Shown in pieces: positions 28,460 to 37,939 of a stretch of 64,000 nt of DNA (positions within the stretch are counted from its first letter, which is position 1; every line of letters begins with the position of its first letter). The notes beneath the pieces were generated by a model. The model worked only from the letters and a program-made list of their open reading frames with translations. It made no database searches and was not told where the DNA came from. Origin of the DNA: Acinetobacter sp. ANC 4558 (GTDB taxonomy: Bacteria > Pseudomonadota > Gammaproteobacteria > Pseudomonadales > Moraxellaceae); assembly GCF_002135375.1 (NCBI RefSeq), contig NZ_NEGH01000001.1, positions 186,001 through 250,000 of the forward strand, written 5' to 3'. The position numbers and the translations under genes are program-made.

Positions 28460-29758
28460 TTAATAACCCAGTTGTGGTGCAACCTCCACATTCGGTTTTA
28501 AACCAATAAAAGGCATTGGTGCTTGGAAAATTTCAGCAATATGCATGGCTGATGTTACCGCGGACTCTAATATTGGTAATCCATCACATGACCAAGATCC
28601 ACAAAAGAAAACTTTTCTATTGGCTTGCTGATGACGTAACTGTAATTCTTTATTCAATGCAACAGTTTGTGAATCAACAACAGCACGCGTTAGTTTAACT
28701 GAGGCTACTACTTTTTTTGGATCAATCTCAGTAACTGGACGCCAGGTTTGAAAAATAGGTCTTTTACCTACTAAAGAAGGTTCTACTGCATTGAGCCATA
28801 CCGTAAATTGTTGTTTGGTAAATTTACGATCCATCATATAGCTTAAAACCGACCAATCTTTACGCTTTGGAGGCATCACGGTCGAATCGGTGTGAATGAC
28901 TAAATCACCATCTTCAAACTTAAATTTTTTCAGTAGTTGAATATCATCTGCAAATTGATTCTGATTTAGAAACTCTTCAACTTTGGTTGTTGGCGTTGCA
29001 ACTACAATCCGATCAAATATAAACTCTTGATGATTGTTATTTTTAATGACAACACCTTGCTCATTTTCCCGAACATCAACAATTGCAGCATCACTAATAA
29101 TTTCAATGCCATCAATAAGTTTGTCTACAAAAGCAGGCGTACCACCTTGTAAACGCAACAATGCATCACCATCGGTTAGTTGACGTAAAAAAGTGAGTAA
29201 TGGCTTTGCCGGCCACTCTCCTATTGTCTTAGGATTACATGTACAAATCGTATAAAGCACAGGCATCACAGCACCATGCCAAAATACTTCTTCAATTTCA
29301 TTATGATTTATGAAATCTGCAAGTGTCATATCTTGATTTTTAGATCTAAAGAATTTTGCAATTGCAACTTTAAGTTGCAACATACCTTTGACTAAACGCC
29401 AACCATATTGTTGCATTCCTTTTCGATTGCTAATAATTGGAAAATTACCAATTCGACTACGTGTTGTCGTGAGCCATGTTTCAGTTTTATCTTCAAATAA
29501 CCAGCTACATGCCATATATGTACGTACTGGATAGGTTTTAATACCTAAATGTGTTGCCAAGCTTAACGTGTTCTTCCACAAATAAGGATTCATTACGCGT
29601 AAAGGTGCATCAATTAAGCCACCTTCAAACTCCATACTATGACTGTCCATACCTCTGCCAGGTAACGCTTCAAATATTGTAATATTATGTCCAGCGTCTT
29701 TTAGAATTCTTGCTGTAGCGAGTCCAGCCATACCGCTACCAATCACTGCAATATCCAA
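28460..29758 (-). CDS. FAD-dependent amine-oxidase-type oxidoreductase
   Basis: The 432-residue flavoprotein opens with the Rossmann signature IAVIGSGMAGLATARILKDAGH (GxGxxG) and IFEALPGRGMDSHSME, with the FAD ribose acidic residue in FEA. The C-terminal FCGSWSCDGLPILESAVTSAMHIAE is the FAD-binding end motif. Similar proteins are annotated as NAD/FAD-dependent oxidoreductases in lipid-modifying gene pairs. It is the first gene of the pair with the methyltransferase. Cysteine-rich SWSCDG and CTCNPKT are unremarkable. The substrate is unknown. Confidence 0.78.
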   Translation of the reverse strand: MDIAVIGSGMAGLATARILKDAGHNITIFEALPGRGMDSHSMEFEGGLIDAPLRVMNPYLWKNTLSLATHLGIKTYPVRTYMACSWLFEDKTETWLTTTRSRIGNFPIISNRKGMQQYGWRLVKGMLQLKVAIAKFFRSKNQDMTLADFINHNEIEEVFWHGAVMPVLYTICTCNPKTIGEWPAKPLLTFLRQLTDGDALLRLQGGTPAFVDKLIDGIEIISDAAIVDVRENEQGVVIKNNNHQEFIFDRIVVATPTTKVEEFLNQNQFADDIQLLKKFKFEDGDLVIHTDSTVMPPKRKDWSVLSYMMDRKFTKQQFTVWLNAVEPSLVGKRPIFQTWRPVTEIDPKKVVASVKLTRAVVDSQTVALNKELQLRHQQANRKVFFCGSWSCDGLPILESAVTSAMHIAEIFQAPMPFIGLKPNVEVAPQLGY

Positions 29759-29975
29759 GATTAAAATCCATCTTTTTAAAATACTCTCAAGATTATGAAC
29801 TAAGCAGTACTAAATCTAACTATTAAAAACTACCAGATTGTTTATCTTTTTCTAACTTACAGAACATTACATTATGATTACCTTTCATAACACACGGAAT
29901 TTATTCATATTTTACAATTCATAGAGTTTATTTTAAAAAATTTACATATCTTGCTGTAAAAGATGAAAAAAAGGT
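29759..29975. other. AT-rich intergenic region before the candidate sRNA
   Basis: About 215 AT-rich bases upstream of the FAD oxidoreductase. I see no ORF. It should include the promoter of the oxidoreductase pair. Confidence 0.35.
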
Positions 29976-30004
29976 TTTACAAATCATAAAAAAGTGTTTA
30001 TGAT
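29976..30004 (+). promoter_or_regulatory. Sigma-70-type promoter of the candidate sRNA
   Basis: TTTACA at 29976-29981 and TATGAT at 29999-30004 are separated by exactly 17 bases. This is a near-consensus promoter with no start codon downstream that has a useful frame. Confidence 0.75.
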
Positions 30005-30010
30005 TTAAAC

Positions 30011-30126
30011 CATAAAAATGATAACAACATCACAATAAAAAGAAATAATAATAACAAAGTAACGATAACAAAAAAGAAACAAGCAGCGTAAATAAAAAGC
30101 CTTTGAGAAATCAAAGGCTTTTTTTT
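30011..30126 (+). ncRNA. Candidate A-rich sRNA with AAnAAnAA motifs
   Basis: Between a near-consensus promoter and a 12-bp terminator lie about 115 bases with no credible ORF (only a 6-codon MITTSQ). The body is purine- and A-rich and contains several AAnAAnAA matches, such as AATAAAAA, AATAATAA, AATAACAA, AACAAAAA and AAAAAGAA. In Pseudomonas, A-rich decoy RNAs such as CrcZ bind Hfq/Crc through AAnAAnAA-like motifs. Function here is inferred only from composition. No Rfam family is recognised by eye. Confidence 0.6.
30095..30126 (+). terminator. Bidirectional terminator, sRNA and ahpC
   Basis: A 12-bp stem (AAAAGCCTTTGA / TCAAAGGCTTTT) with a GAAA tetraloop and T-runs at both ends. It sits between the plus-strand sRNA candidate and the minus-strand ahpC, and can serve both. 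Confidence 0.92.
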
Positions 30127-30199
30127 AGCAAAATTTTATCTTCTCATCAAGTGATAGAATGATATTTAACCTTAGATACAATGAACTAAACCATACCAG

Positions 30200-30763
30200 T
30201 TAAATTTTACCCACTAAATCAATAGAAGGGGCAATTGTTACATCACCTTCTTTCCATTTCGCAGGACAAACCTCTCCAGGATGTGTATATACATACTGTG
30301 CAGCTTTAACTTTACGTAATAACTCAGCTGCATCACGACCAATACCTCCTGCATTAATTTCAATAATTTGAATTTTTCCATCAGGATCAATGACAAAAGT
30401 ACCACGATCTGCCAATCCTTCTGCATCAATTAAAACTTCAAAATTTCTAGCAAGTGTCCATGTCGGATCACCAATTAATGGATATTGAATTTTTCCAATC
30501 ACATCTGAGGTATCATGCCAAGCTTTATGTGTAAAATGTGTGTCTGTAGAAACACCATAAATTTCAACGTTTAATGCTTGAAATTCCGCATAATGATCTG
30601 CTAAATCACCAAGTTCTGTTGGACATACAAAAGTAAAATCTGCGGGATAGAAGAATATAACCGACCATTTTCCTTTAAAGTTTTTTTCTGAAATATCAAT
30701 AAATTGACCATCATAATAAGCAGTTGCTTGAAATGGTTTTACGTCAGTATTAATTAAGCTCAT
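30200..30763 (-). CDS. ahpC: Alkyl hydroperoxide reductase peroxiredoxin AhpC
   Basis: The 187-residue typical 2-Cys peroxiredoxin has peroxidatic Cys47 in DFTFVCPTE and a resolving Cys near 166 in [24 protein letters not shown] is the AhpC-specific stretch. It reduces peroxides and peroxynitrite in the cytoplasm with AhpF, which is not in this window. The gene is monocistronic. Its upstream region is AT-rich, and the convergent 111-residue orphan lies beyond it. Confidence 0.95.
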   Translation of the reverse strand: MSLINTDVKPFQATAYYDGQFIDISEKNFKGKWSVIFFYPADFTFVCPTELGDLADHYAEFQALNVEIYGVSTDTHFTHKAWHDTSDVIGKIQYPLIGDPTWTLARNFEVLIDAEGLADRGTFVIDPDGKIQIIEINAGGIGRDAAELLRKVKAAQYVYTHPGEVCPAKWKEGDVTIAPSIDLVGKI

Positions 30764-30976
30764 TTGAATTCCTTAATGTCGTAAATGAAAATACTTATGG
30801 TGTAGAAGCATCATAAAATCAATTTAATGATTGGTAAAATAATTGTTTTTAATAATTATGATCGTTTTATAGAATATAAGTATACTTTTCGACACACATT
30901 GCGCATCAATCTTGTTTTTCGATTGACCATTCCATCATTTTTCTGTAGATTTTCTTTTTGAGCGGATGATATAACA

Positions 30977-31312
30977 ATGAGTTTCTCAGTAATTTTTGAA
31001 AATTTTAAAAACCTTTCTGCGGGTACAGATGCATTTAAACAACTAAAAAATGAATGTGAAAATGCGTTACAAGCACCGAGTTCATCAATAGATCAAACAG
31101 CACTATTCCTCATTTATGGTTTCGCAAAAAACTATGTTTTATTATACGAAGATGAAGCTGTAGAGTCTGATTTTGCACAAGTTGCAAAACAACAGCTTTT
31201 AAATTATATGCAAACGTTAAATGATGCTTTACTCAACGAAAATACTGAATTATTACTGCTATCTCAAAATCAAATCATTCAACATTATATGCAAAGCTTA
31301 CGTATATTTTAA
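30977..31312 (+). CDS. Hypothetical 111-residue protein
   Basis: The small acidic protein has no signal peptide or TM. Predicted helices run through DAFKQLKNECENALQ, QTALFLIYGFAKNYVLLYE and FAQVAKQQLLNYMQTLNDALL. I recognise no family. It is divergent from ahpC and convergent with the autotransporter, and it ends before a strong bidirectional terminator. The AGCGGATGATATAACA context before the ATG has no clear ribosome site. Confidence 0.6.
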   Translation: MSFSVIFENFKNLSAGTDAFKQLKNECENALQAPSSSIDQTALFLIYGFAKNYVLLYEDEAVESDFAQVAKQQLLNYMQTLNDALLNENTELLLLSQNQIIQHYMQSLRIF

Positions 31313-31325
31313 AAATACCCCATAT

Positions 31326-31351
31326 AAAAAGGCGATATATATCGCCTTTTT
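31326..31351. terminator. Bidirectional terminator
   Basis: A 12-bp perfect stem (AAAAAGGCGATA / TATCGCCTTTTT) with a TA loop lies between the plus-strand orphan ORF and the minus-strand autotransporter. Confidence 0.9.
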
Positions 31352-31391
31352 ATATGTCTGAACTTCTTTTCAAACTAAAGGTATTCAACTT

Positions 31392-32971
31392 TTATTTCCA
31401 TTGAATACCCACTGAAGCACCTCCACCCCAAGTGCCTCGACTATTGGTTGTTGTTGCGAGCTTCCAAATATAGTGTACTGGCTTATTATTAAAGAATTTC
31501 TTCTCTAGTGTAACTCCTGATGCACCAATTGAAAAACCAGCCTCACCTTCCCATACACCTGTTCCAACGGCAAGCATTGAGCTACCATACTCTGTTGGCT
31601 GTGGTAATGAAGCAATGGCTATTGCTGCTGCGACTGCTGCATTTGTTTTATTTGACAATTTATCTAAACGATCATTCGTTGCTTTTAATGAATCATCAAA
31701 ATTAGAACCCAGTGTATTTAACTTTTTATTGAGTTCAATATCTGCTGCATTTAAAGCATCAACGGCATCACCAATATTGTGTACAGTTCGTTCGTTATCG
31801 AGCCCTGTGCAATAGCATAACCACTACTTGCATTCGCATTCAAACCAATGGCTATAGCATTGTCACTACTGGTGTTGGCTGATTTACCTACAGCAATACT
31901 ATTCTGTCCACTTGCAATGGCTGAAGCTCCTTGTGCAATGGCATAACTATTACTCGCATTCGCACTTGTACCAACCGCTATCGTATTATCACTACTTGCA
32001 TTCGCTGATTTACCCACAGCAATACTATTCACTCCACTTGCATTCGCTGATGTACCTTGAGCAATGGAAGAACTACCACTTGCATCCGCAGCATTTCCAA
32101 GAGCAAGACTTTTTGAACCTTTGGCACTTGCACTTGCACCAACTGCAGTCGCATTATCACTACTTGCATTTGTCGATTTACCCACTGCGATACTATTGAG
32201 CCCACTTGCAACAACTGACGTACCTAGCGCAACAGTATAATTACCAGATGCAACAGGACCTGTCGCTGAAAAAATGTTAGTTCCAGTTGACTCAGATGCA
32301 CCTATCGCAATTGCACTTAGACCATTTGCATTAGAGGAATGCCCAATTGCGATTGCTTTTTCAGCAAGTCCTGAGCTTACCGTACCCATGACAATTGCAT
32401 GATTGCCAGTAGCAACACCATCACGACCAATCACGATAGAAGAATTACCAGAAGTATAAGATCTATGCCCAACGACAACCGAATTTGGTGCATCTGATTG
32501 ATTATTATTCCCAATTAAAACAGCAGTAGTTGTAGACCCTATATTATTTCCACCTAGAATGACATTCCCAGTAGAAGCACCACTAGAGCCATTTCCAATT
32601 ACTACGCCAGTATTTGCAGTCAACTGAATAGAAGAGGGCGTATTGGGATTTTGAAAGCTATTAAAATTTGTATTTCCATCTGCGCTAGTAGCCCCAGGGG
32701 AAACAAGAGACCCCGTTCCTGTCGTACTAATTACCTGCATCGCCATCGCAGAATGTACAAACAATACCCCCAATATACTCAGCATACTGGTAATTAATAT
32801 TTTTTTTGGTTTTAACTGAGGCACTTTGGAGCAAGATGAAATATTGTAATTCAAATTATTTTTTTTATTCGAAGTTGTTTTTTGTGATTTAGTATGTCCT
32901 TTAGCCAATTCAGAAACCGCAATCCAAATGCCTAAAGATGCACTCCAAATAACTTTATAAATAATATTCAT
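31392..32971 (-). pseudogene. Trimeric autotransporter adhesin (YadA/Ata-type), frameshifted
   Basis: The N-terminal frame (32971 to 31751) has an extended ESPR signal peptide (about 77 residues, ending HSAMA) and a long YadA-head repeat region (SIAVGKSANASS.. and AIAQGASA units). It ends shortly after AQG in a different frame. The downstream frame encodes the neck, LDNERTVHNIGDAVDALN, a short stalk and the C-terminal YadA anchor from about 31658 to 31392 (GASVGIQWK). One missing base near 31801-31805 (GGG in CAGGGCTC, minus strand) would restore LDNERTVHNIGD. It is a pseudogene, a phase-off state or a sequencing error. Confidence 0.8.
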
Positions 32972-33436
32972 TATGATCCCCTTGATATTATTATTTAGGT
33001 GAAATTTATTTTTCTACTCAAAGATTTTTTTATAAAATAGGAATTGAGTCTTATTATCTAAAACTCAACATAAGCTACTGAAATTTATTTATATTTATTA
33101 ATTTCTATTTTCATTAAAGCAAAGAAGCTATGCCTAGAATAAGATAAATATTAACGGCAAAATAATAAAATGTCCATATTACACATATATTTTTAATTGA
33201 TTTTAATTTTTAATCGTGATATTAGTCACATTAAACTAAATATATAAAATTTAATTTACATTTTAATAGTATCTATCTTAAACCCACCTAATACTGACCA
33301 ACAAAATCTGAAATATAGTACCCCAATAAAAAAGCCTCTCTTATTCACAAAATAAAAGAAGCTTTTATATTTTAAGAAACTGATTTAAATAAATTTTATC
33401 TTAAATAACTTAACAAAACATGGTCTAAGGTATGTG
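32972..33436. other. Intergenic region between the autotransporter and ssb
   Basis: This 465-base AT-rich region carries the autotransporter promoter and the ssb terminator at 33327-33366. No ORF is credible. Confidence 0.45.
33327..33366 (-). terminator. Terminator of ssb
   Basis: On the minus strand a 14-pair stem (AAGCTTCTTTTATT / AATAAGAGAGGCTT with G-U pairs) is followed by a T6 run. Confidence 0.75.
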
Positions 33437-34009
33437 TCAAAATGGTAAATCATCATCTAGATCAGCAGGGGTAGCAGTAGGAGCTACCGATGTTTTAGGT
33501 GCAAAACCACCTGGGTTATTATTGGCATAACTATTCCCTTGGCTATTATTACTTTGATTACCATAGCCATTGCCTTGATTATTGTTATAGCCCCCTTGAT
33601 TACCATAGCTATTTCCTTGGTTATTATTAAAACGAGGCTGCTCAAGACCACTCTGTCCTTGTTCACCTTGTTGACGGTTACTATCAAGCATTTGCATTTG
33701 TTCGCCACGAATTTCAGTTGTATAACGTTCTTGACCATTTTGATCTGTCCATTGGCGGGTACGCAATGAACCTTCAATATAAACCTTAGAACCTTTTCGT
33801 AAATATTGTTGTGCAATTTCCCCTAAACGGTTATGCAGTACAATACGATGCCATTCTGTTTGTTCTTTACGTTCACCCGATGTTTTATCTGTCCAAGATT
33901 CACTTGTTGCAATAGAAAACTGAGTTAATGATCCACCATTTGGAAATGTTTTTGTTTCAGGGTCACGACCTAAAGTACCAACCAAAATAACTTTATTTAC
34001 ACCACGCAT
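33437..34009 (-). CDS. ssb: Single-stranded DNA-binding protein SSB
   Basis: The 190-residue protein has an N-terminal OB fold (about 1-110: [43 protein letters not shown]). A Gln/Asn/Gly-rich disordered linker ([18 protein letters not shown] and similar) follows, then the acidic tip DLDDDLPF that binds partner proteins. Length and tip are standard. It acts in replication and repair. It is downstream of an MFS permease (51-base gap) and likely co-transcribed with it. Confidence 0.95.
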   Translation of the reverse strand: MRGVNKVILVGTLGRDPETKTFPNGGSLTQFSIATSESWTDKTSGERKEQTEWHRIVLHNRLGEIAQQYLRKGSKVYIEGSLRTRQWTDQNGQERYTTEIRGEQMQMLDSNRQQGEQGQSGLEQPRFNNNQGNSYGNQGGYNNNQGNGYGNQSNNSQGNSYANNNPGGFAPKTSVAPTATPADLDDDLPF

Positions 34010-34060
34010 TAGACGTATTCTTCCTATTAATTTCTATATTTTACTTTATAAGAGTTATGC

Positions 34061-35425
34061 TTAAATGGCTACCTCTTTCCCCAACAAGTGCGCTAAATCT
34101 TGTCGTGCAACATCATCAATCAGCTTTTTATCGATCTTTATATAAGCAACTTGTTGTTCTTGCATCACCACGACTTCTTCAATACCACGAATTGCTAAAA
34201 GTTGAGAAGTCCATTCATCCGTTTTTTTGCCCGTTGGTAAGTTTAAAACCAAAGATGAAAGATAACGAGGTTGTGTTAATCCAAAACTAATCAATAACCA
34301 AATAACGGCGATTACCGTTAAAATACCCCACCCCATTGCTGTATTTTGTATCAATAGTAATTGCCCACCGATAACACCACCAAAAAAGGCTCCTAGAAAC
34401 TGGCTACTTGCATTCACGCCCATGGCGGTTGCCTTAGAATGAATCGGAGCAGATTTAGATAACCATGATGGCAATAAAGCCTCCATGACATTAAAAGCAA
34501 CAAAAAATAATCCTAACCCACCGAGCAGTACATATTTCGATTGAAAGCCAAAAATCATGATCACTAAACCAAGAATAATTCCACCAATAGCGGTCAGAAA
34601 AATTCCTCGCATTTTTTGATATTTTTCTGCCAAGATAATACTTGGAAATGCAAAAAATAGACTAATCACCAATAATGGTAAATAAACTAGTCCATGCTTA
34701 ACCAATGGAATATTTGCATATTCTATAAGTTGAAAAGGAATATAAATGAACATAGCTGTAAGCAATAAATGCAACGAGAAGACTGAAACATGTAAGCGAT
34801 TTAAATCACCCATTTTCAAAACTTGTTTGAGTTGAACTAAATATCCTTGTCCATAATTTTTATGATGTCGTGTAACTTTAGGAACCAACAACAACATTAA
34901 AATAGCAATTAGACCCATCAGGGTGGTGACCCAAAATAAACCTGAAATACCGACCAAGCTGGTTAACCAAGGACCGATACTAAATGCAATCGTGAATGAT
35001 AAACCAATACTCATTCCCATCACAGCCATTGCTTTCGTTCGTTGTTCCTCTCGTGTTACATCTGCCAATAAGGCCATCACAACAGCAGAAACAGCACCTC
35101 CTCCAGCAATTGCACGCCCAATAATCACGCCATAAATTGTTTCAGACATCGCAGCAATTGCTCCACCAACGGCAAACAAAATGAGTCCAAGTACGACTAA
35201 AGGTTTTCGACTGTAACGGTCTGCAAGCAAGCTAAACGGAATTTGTAAAATTGCTTGAGTTAGCCCATAAATACCAACAGCTAATCCAATCAATGCAGGC
35301 GTTGCATATTCATATGATTGCCCTGCAACAGAAAACACAGGAATAATCATGAACAAACCCAACATGCGTAAGGCAAAAATACTACTTAAAGCAAAAGTTG
35401 AGCGGCGTTCCAAGGCATTCATCAT
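34061..35425 (-). CDS. MFS transporter upstream of ssb
   Basis: The 454-residue permease has 12 TM segments and the MFS motif DRYSRKPLVVLG after TM2 (about 68-79). A C-terminal cytoplasmic domain (EWTSQLLAIRGIEEVVVMQEQQVAYIKID) resembles a ferredoxin-like HMA/ACT fold. It is the MFS-then-ssb arrangement seen in Acinetobacter. Substrate unknown. The ATG at 35425 is preceded by CTAATGTAATTTAATC; an in-frame MM pair leaves the exact start uncertain by one residue. Confidence 0.85.
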   Translation of the reverse strand: MMNALERRSTFALSSIFALRMLGLFMIIPVFSVAGQSYEYATPALIGLAVGIYGLTQAILQIPFSLLADRYSRKPLVVLGLILFAVGGAIAAMSETIYGVIIGRAIAGGGAVSAVVMALLADVTREEQRTKAMAVMGMSIGLSFTIAFSIGPWLTSLVGISGLFWVTTLMGLIAILMLLLVPKVTRHHKNYGQGYLVQLKQVLKMGDLNRLHVSVFSLHLLLTAMFIYIPFQLIEYANIPLVKHGLVYLPLLVISLFFAFPSIILAEKYQKMRGIFLTAIGGIILGLVIMIFGFQSKYVLLGGLGLFFVAFNVMEALLPSWLSKSAPIHSKATAMGVNASSQFLGAFFGGVIGGQLLLIQNTAMGWGILTVIAVIWLLISFGLTQPRYLSSLVLNLPTGKKTDEWTSQLLAIRGIEEVVVMQEQQVAYIKIDKKLIDDVARQDLAHLLGKEVAI

Positions 35426-35525
35426 AGACGATTAAATTACATTAGTGATGTCATTGCTAAGATTATAAGATATTCAATCATTTTCCTAATATCTATTTTA
35501 TTTAAATTAAATATCATGTTCTAAA

Positions 35526-35556
35526 ATTAAAAAAGTGTAACTAGAGTTACACTTTT
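35526..35556 (-). terminator. Terminator of the DUF475 gene
   Basis: A 12-bp stem (AAAAGTGTAACT / AGTTACACTTTT) with an AG loop and a minus-strand T-run. Confidence 0.75.
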
Positions 35557-35573
35557 AAAAGACATATTTAATT

Positions 35574-36653
35574 TTATATTTCTTGTTTTTTTGAATATTG
35601 AATTGAGGCTACAATCGCCCAAACAATAAAAGCAACACCGATTAAACCTGTTACGACTTCTGGAACATGTATTCCAGTGCCGCTAGCAAGCATAATAAAT
35701 GCTAAAGCACCAATCGCATAATGTGCGCCATGCTCTAGAAAAACATAAGCATCTAATGTCCCTTTTTCAACTAAATAAATGGTCATAGAGCGGACGAACA
35801 TTGCACCTATTGCTAAGCCCAACATAATAATGACTACATCTGAGGTAATCGCAAATGCTCCTATGACACCATCAAAACTAAAAGATGCATCCAATACTTC
35901 TAAATAAATAAAACCACCAATTCCAGCTTTTATTACCCCAGTCGATGTACCATTTGTATCATGACCAACAGCATTACCATTTTCATCAACCTCGGGTTCT
36001 CCTCCCAGTAAGTGGCTTAATACCTGAACACCGATATAAATCACAATGCCCCAAATACCAGCCATTGTCACCGCTAAACGCTTAGCTTCTCCAACATTCA
36101 TTGCCATAATCAATAATGCAACCAATGCAAGAAATACTGACATAGCAGGAACATTCGCTAAATTTGCTAAACGGCGTTCTAACCAACGGAACCAATGTGT
36201 ATCTTTACCGCTATCTAAAAAGAAATTAAGACAAACTAACAATAAGAAAGCACCACCAAACGCTGCAATTTCCGCATGATGTGCAATCAGGCGTTCAGAG
36301 TACAAAATAGGGTCATTAAGTGCCATTTGTACAACTTCAAGCATGTTCATATTGGCAGTGAAAGCAACAATCACGATGGGAAAAACTAATCGCATTCCAA
36401 AAACAGCAATCACAATACCTACTGTTAAGAAAATCATTCGCCAGTAATGATCCCAACCACGTAATACAGAAGCATTGACCACTGCATTATCAAAGGAAAG
36501 TGATACTTCCATGACAGCTAAAATTGCAGTAATTGAAAGTGCTGAAAGCATGGCCTGAACCCCTGCATTTGGTCCATGAGTAAAGCCCCAATATGCAGAA
36601 ATTGCCAGACATACGATCGTGAAGATGATTGAGAAACCAAAATATTTCAACAT
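35574..36653 (-). CDS. DUF475 / TerC-like integral membrane protein
   Basis: The 359-residue protein has about nine TM segments. Repeats of the TerC-type acidic motif are visible: EVSLSFDNAVVNASVL (about 49-64) and EVLDASFSFDGVIGAFAI (about 250-265), plus FLDSGKDTHWFRWLERRL. TerC relatives are linked to tellurite or metal-ion homeostasis. The function here is not known. Monocistronic with its own terminator. Confidence 0.82.
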   Translation of the reverse strand: MLKYFGFSIIFTIVCLAISAYWGFTHGPNAGVQAMLSALSITAILAVMEVSLSFDNAVVNASVLRGWDHYWRMIFLTVGIVIAVFGMRLVFPIVIVAFTANMNMLEVVQMALNDPILYSERLIAHHAEIAAFGGAFLLLVCLNFFLDSGKDTHWFRWLERRLANLANVPAMSVFLALVALLIMAMNVGEAKRLAVTMAGIWGIVIYIGVQVLSHLLGGEPEVDENGNAVGHDTNGTSTGVIKAGIGGFIYLEVLDASFSFDGVIGAFAITSDVVIIMLGLAIGAMFVRSMTIYLVEKGTLDAYVFLEHGAHYAIGALAFIMLASGTGIHVPEVVTGLIGVAFIVWAIVASIQYSKKQEI

Positions 36654-36903
36654 AACAACGACCTACAAAATTCAAAATAAATTTGATTAAATTCTCAAAA
36701 TAAAATAACGCGTATGCTCAGCTTAAAACTGAACAATCTAAAATTTTAAAATATAATTATGACGCTTTTTTTCCAACTTAATCAAAAAATCTTCACAGAT
36801 AAATTTCAACGCATTAAATAATCATAATTTTCAGCACCCTTCTTCAATTTAAATTGTTATAGTTTTGTCCTGCCTATCATGACATTCTCTAAAAGGACTC
36901 AAA

Positions 36904-37575
36904 ATGAGCTTTTCTCAAGATGTTTGGACAAGAAATGCCAAATTATATCAAAGAACACTCCAACACCCATTTAACCAAGAGTTGGCTCAAGGGACGTTAA
37001 ATACAGCAGCTTTTTGTCATTATGTTATTCAAGATGCACATTATTTACTTGCCTATGGTCGTGCATTGGCAGTTTGTGCTGCAAAGGCTTTTGAAGCCGA
37101 AGATGTCATTCAATTTTCTGAAGGTGCAAAAATAGCCATTGTGGTTGAACGTAGTCTACATGATGGCTTCATGCAAAATTTTGGCATATCAAAAGATCAG
37201 TTTGAGAATACACCTCTCACCTTAGCTTGCCATCATTACACGTCATTTTTAACAGCAACGGCTTGGTCAGAAAGTTACCCCGTTATTTTGGCTGGATTAT
37301 TACCTTGCTTTTGGATTTATGCAGAAGTCGGTAAAGATATTGTCAATAATTCTGTAGCGAATAATCCTTATCAAGCATGGGTTGATACTTATTCTGGTGA
37401 AGAATTCCATACAGCTGTCAAAAATGTAATTGCAACGATTGATAAAGTTGCTGAGCGATGTGATGCTGATACGATTGAGAAAATGCACCAAGCATACACA
37501 CGTGGTGCTGAATTAGAGTGGTTATTCTGGGATAGTGCATACCATCAAAGACAATGGTTAGGTCTAGACGCATAA
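36904..37575 (+). CDS. tenA: TenA family thiaminase II / aminopyrimidine hydrolase
   Basis: The 223-residue all-alpha protein matches TenA: HYVIQDAHYLLAYGRALAV (YxxQDxxYL type, about 39-57), the HDGFMQNFG stretch, and C-terminal MHQAYTRGAELEWLFWDSAYHQRQW with the catalytic Glu. Substrate-binding Tyr residues and a LACHHYTSFL helix are visible. It salvages thiamine base products. An AAAAGGAC ribosome site precedes the ATG. A perfect 14-bp hairpin follows. Confidence 0.88.
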   Translation: MSFSQDVWTRNAKLYQRTLQHPFNQELAQGTLNTAAFCHYVIQDAHYLLAYGRALAVCAAKAFEAEDVIQFSEGAKIAIVVERSLHDGFMQNFGISKDQFENTPLTLACHHYTSFLTATAWSESYPVILAGLLPCFWIYAEVGKDIVNNSVANNPYQAWVDTYSGEEFHTAVKNVIATIDKVAERCDADTIEKMHQAYTRGAELEWLFWDSAYHQRQWLGLDA

Positions 37576-37583
37576 TTTACTTA

Positions 37584-37616
37584 TGGTGGGTTCTAGACTA
37601 TTTCTAGAACCCACCA
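37584..37616 (+). other. 14-bp perfect hairpin after tenA, no U-tract
   Basis: TGGTGGGTTCTAGA pairs with TCTAGAACCCACCA around CTATT, 9 bases after the tenA stop. It is followed by ATGACTATTG, so no T-run. Confidence 0.65.
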
Positions 37617-37939
37617 ATGACTATTGTAATATTCATGAAAATTAAATATCTAGCCCCTCTTTATTTCACATTATTTTCCTACATGACTGACAAATAAAGA
37701 TATTTCAACAATCCAATCAAACTCAAAATAGTCATCTTATTAATCTAATCTCTCAAATTTCATTGTTGCTTTATTCAAAGCATTCATTCGTTCATTTATA
37801 TGCTTAACATTTAACTGTATTTATAAGATGACAATCATCTCCATAAATTATTTAAATTTAACTTGCAATTTCATCTTATTTTCTTAAAATAAATAATAAT
37901 GATAATCATTACCATTATGTTGATAAGGAAGCGTTCAAA
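37617..37939. other. Regulatory intergenic region before the Fur-boxed orphan gene
   Basis: About 320 AT-rich bases. The part near 37863-37913 contains the promoter and Fur box of the next gene. The remainder has no ORF or RNA signal that I can see. Confidence 0.5.
37863..37913 (+). promoter_or_regulatory. Promoter overlapped by a Fur box
   Basis: TTGCAA (37863-37868), a 16-base spacer and TAAAAT (37885-37890) form a promoter. AATAATGATAATCATTACC (37895-37913) matches the Fur consensus at 16 of 19 positions and covers the expected start of transcription, the classic arrangement for Fur repression. Confidence 0.82.

Noticed and set aside
31912-32199. Plus-strand frame rich in Tyr, His and Leu opposite the autotransporter head
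   Set aside because: It is the antisense of the repeated head codons, not a gene.
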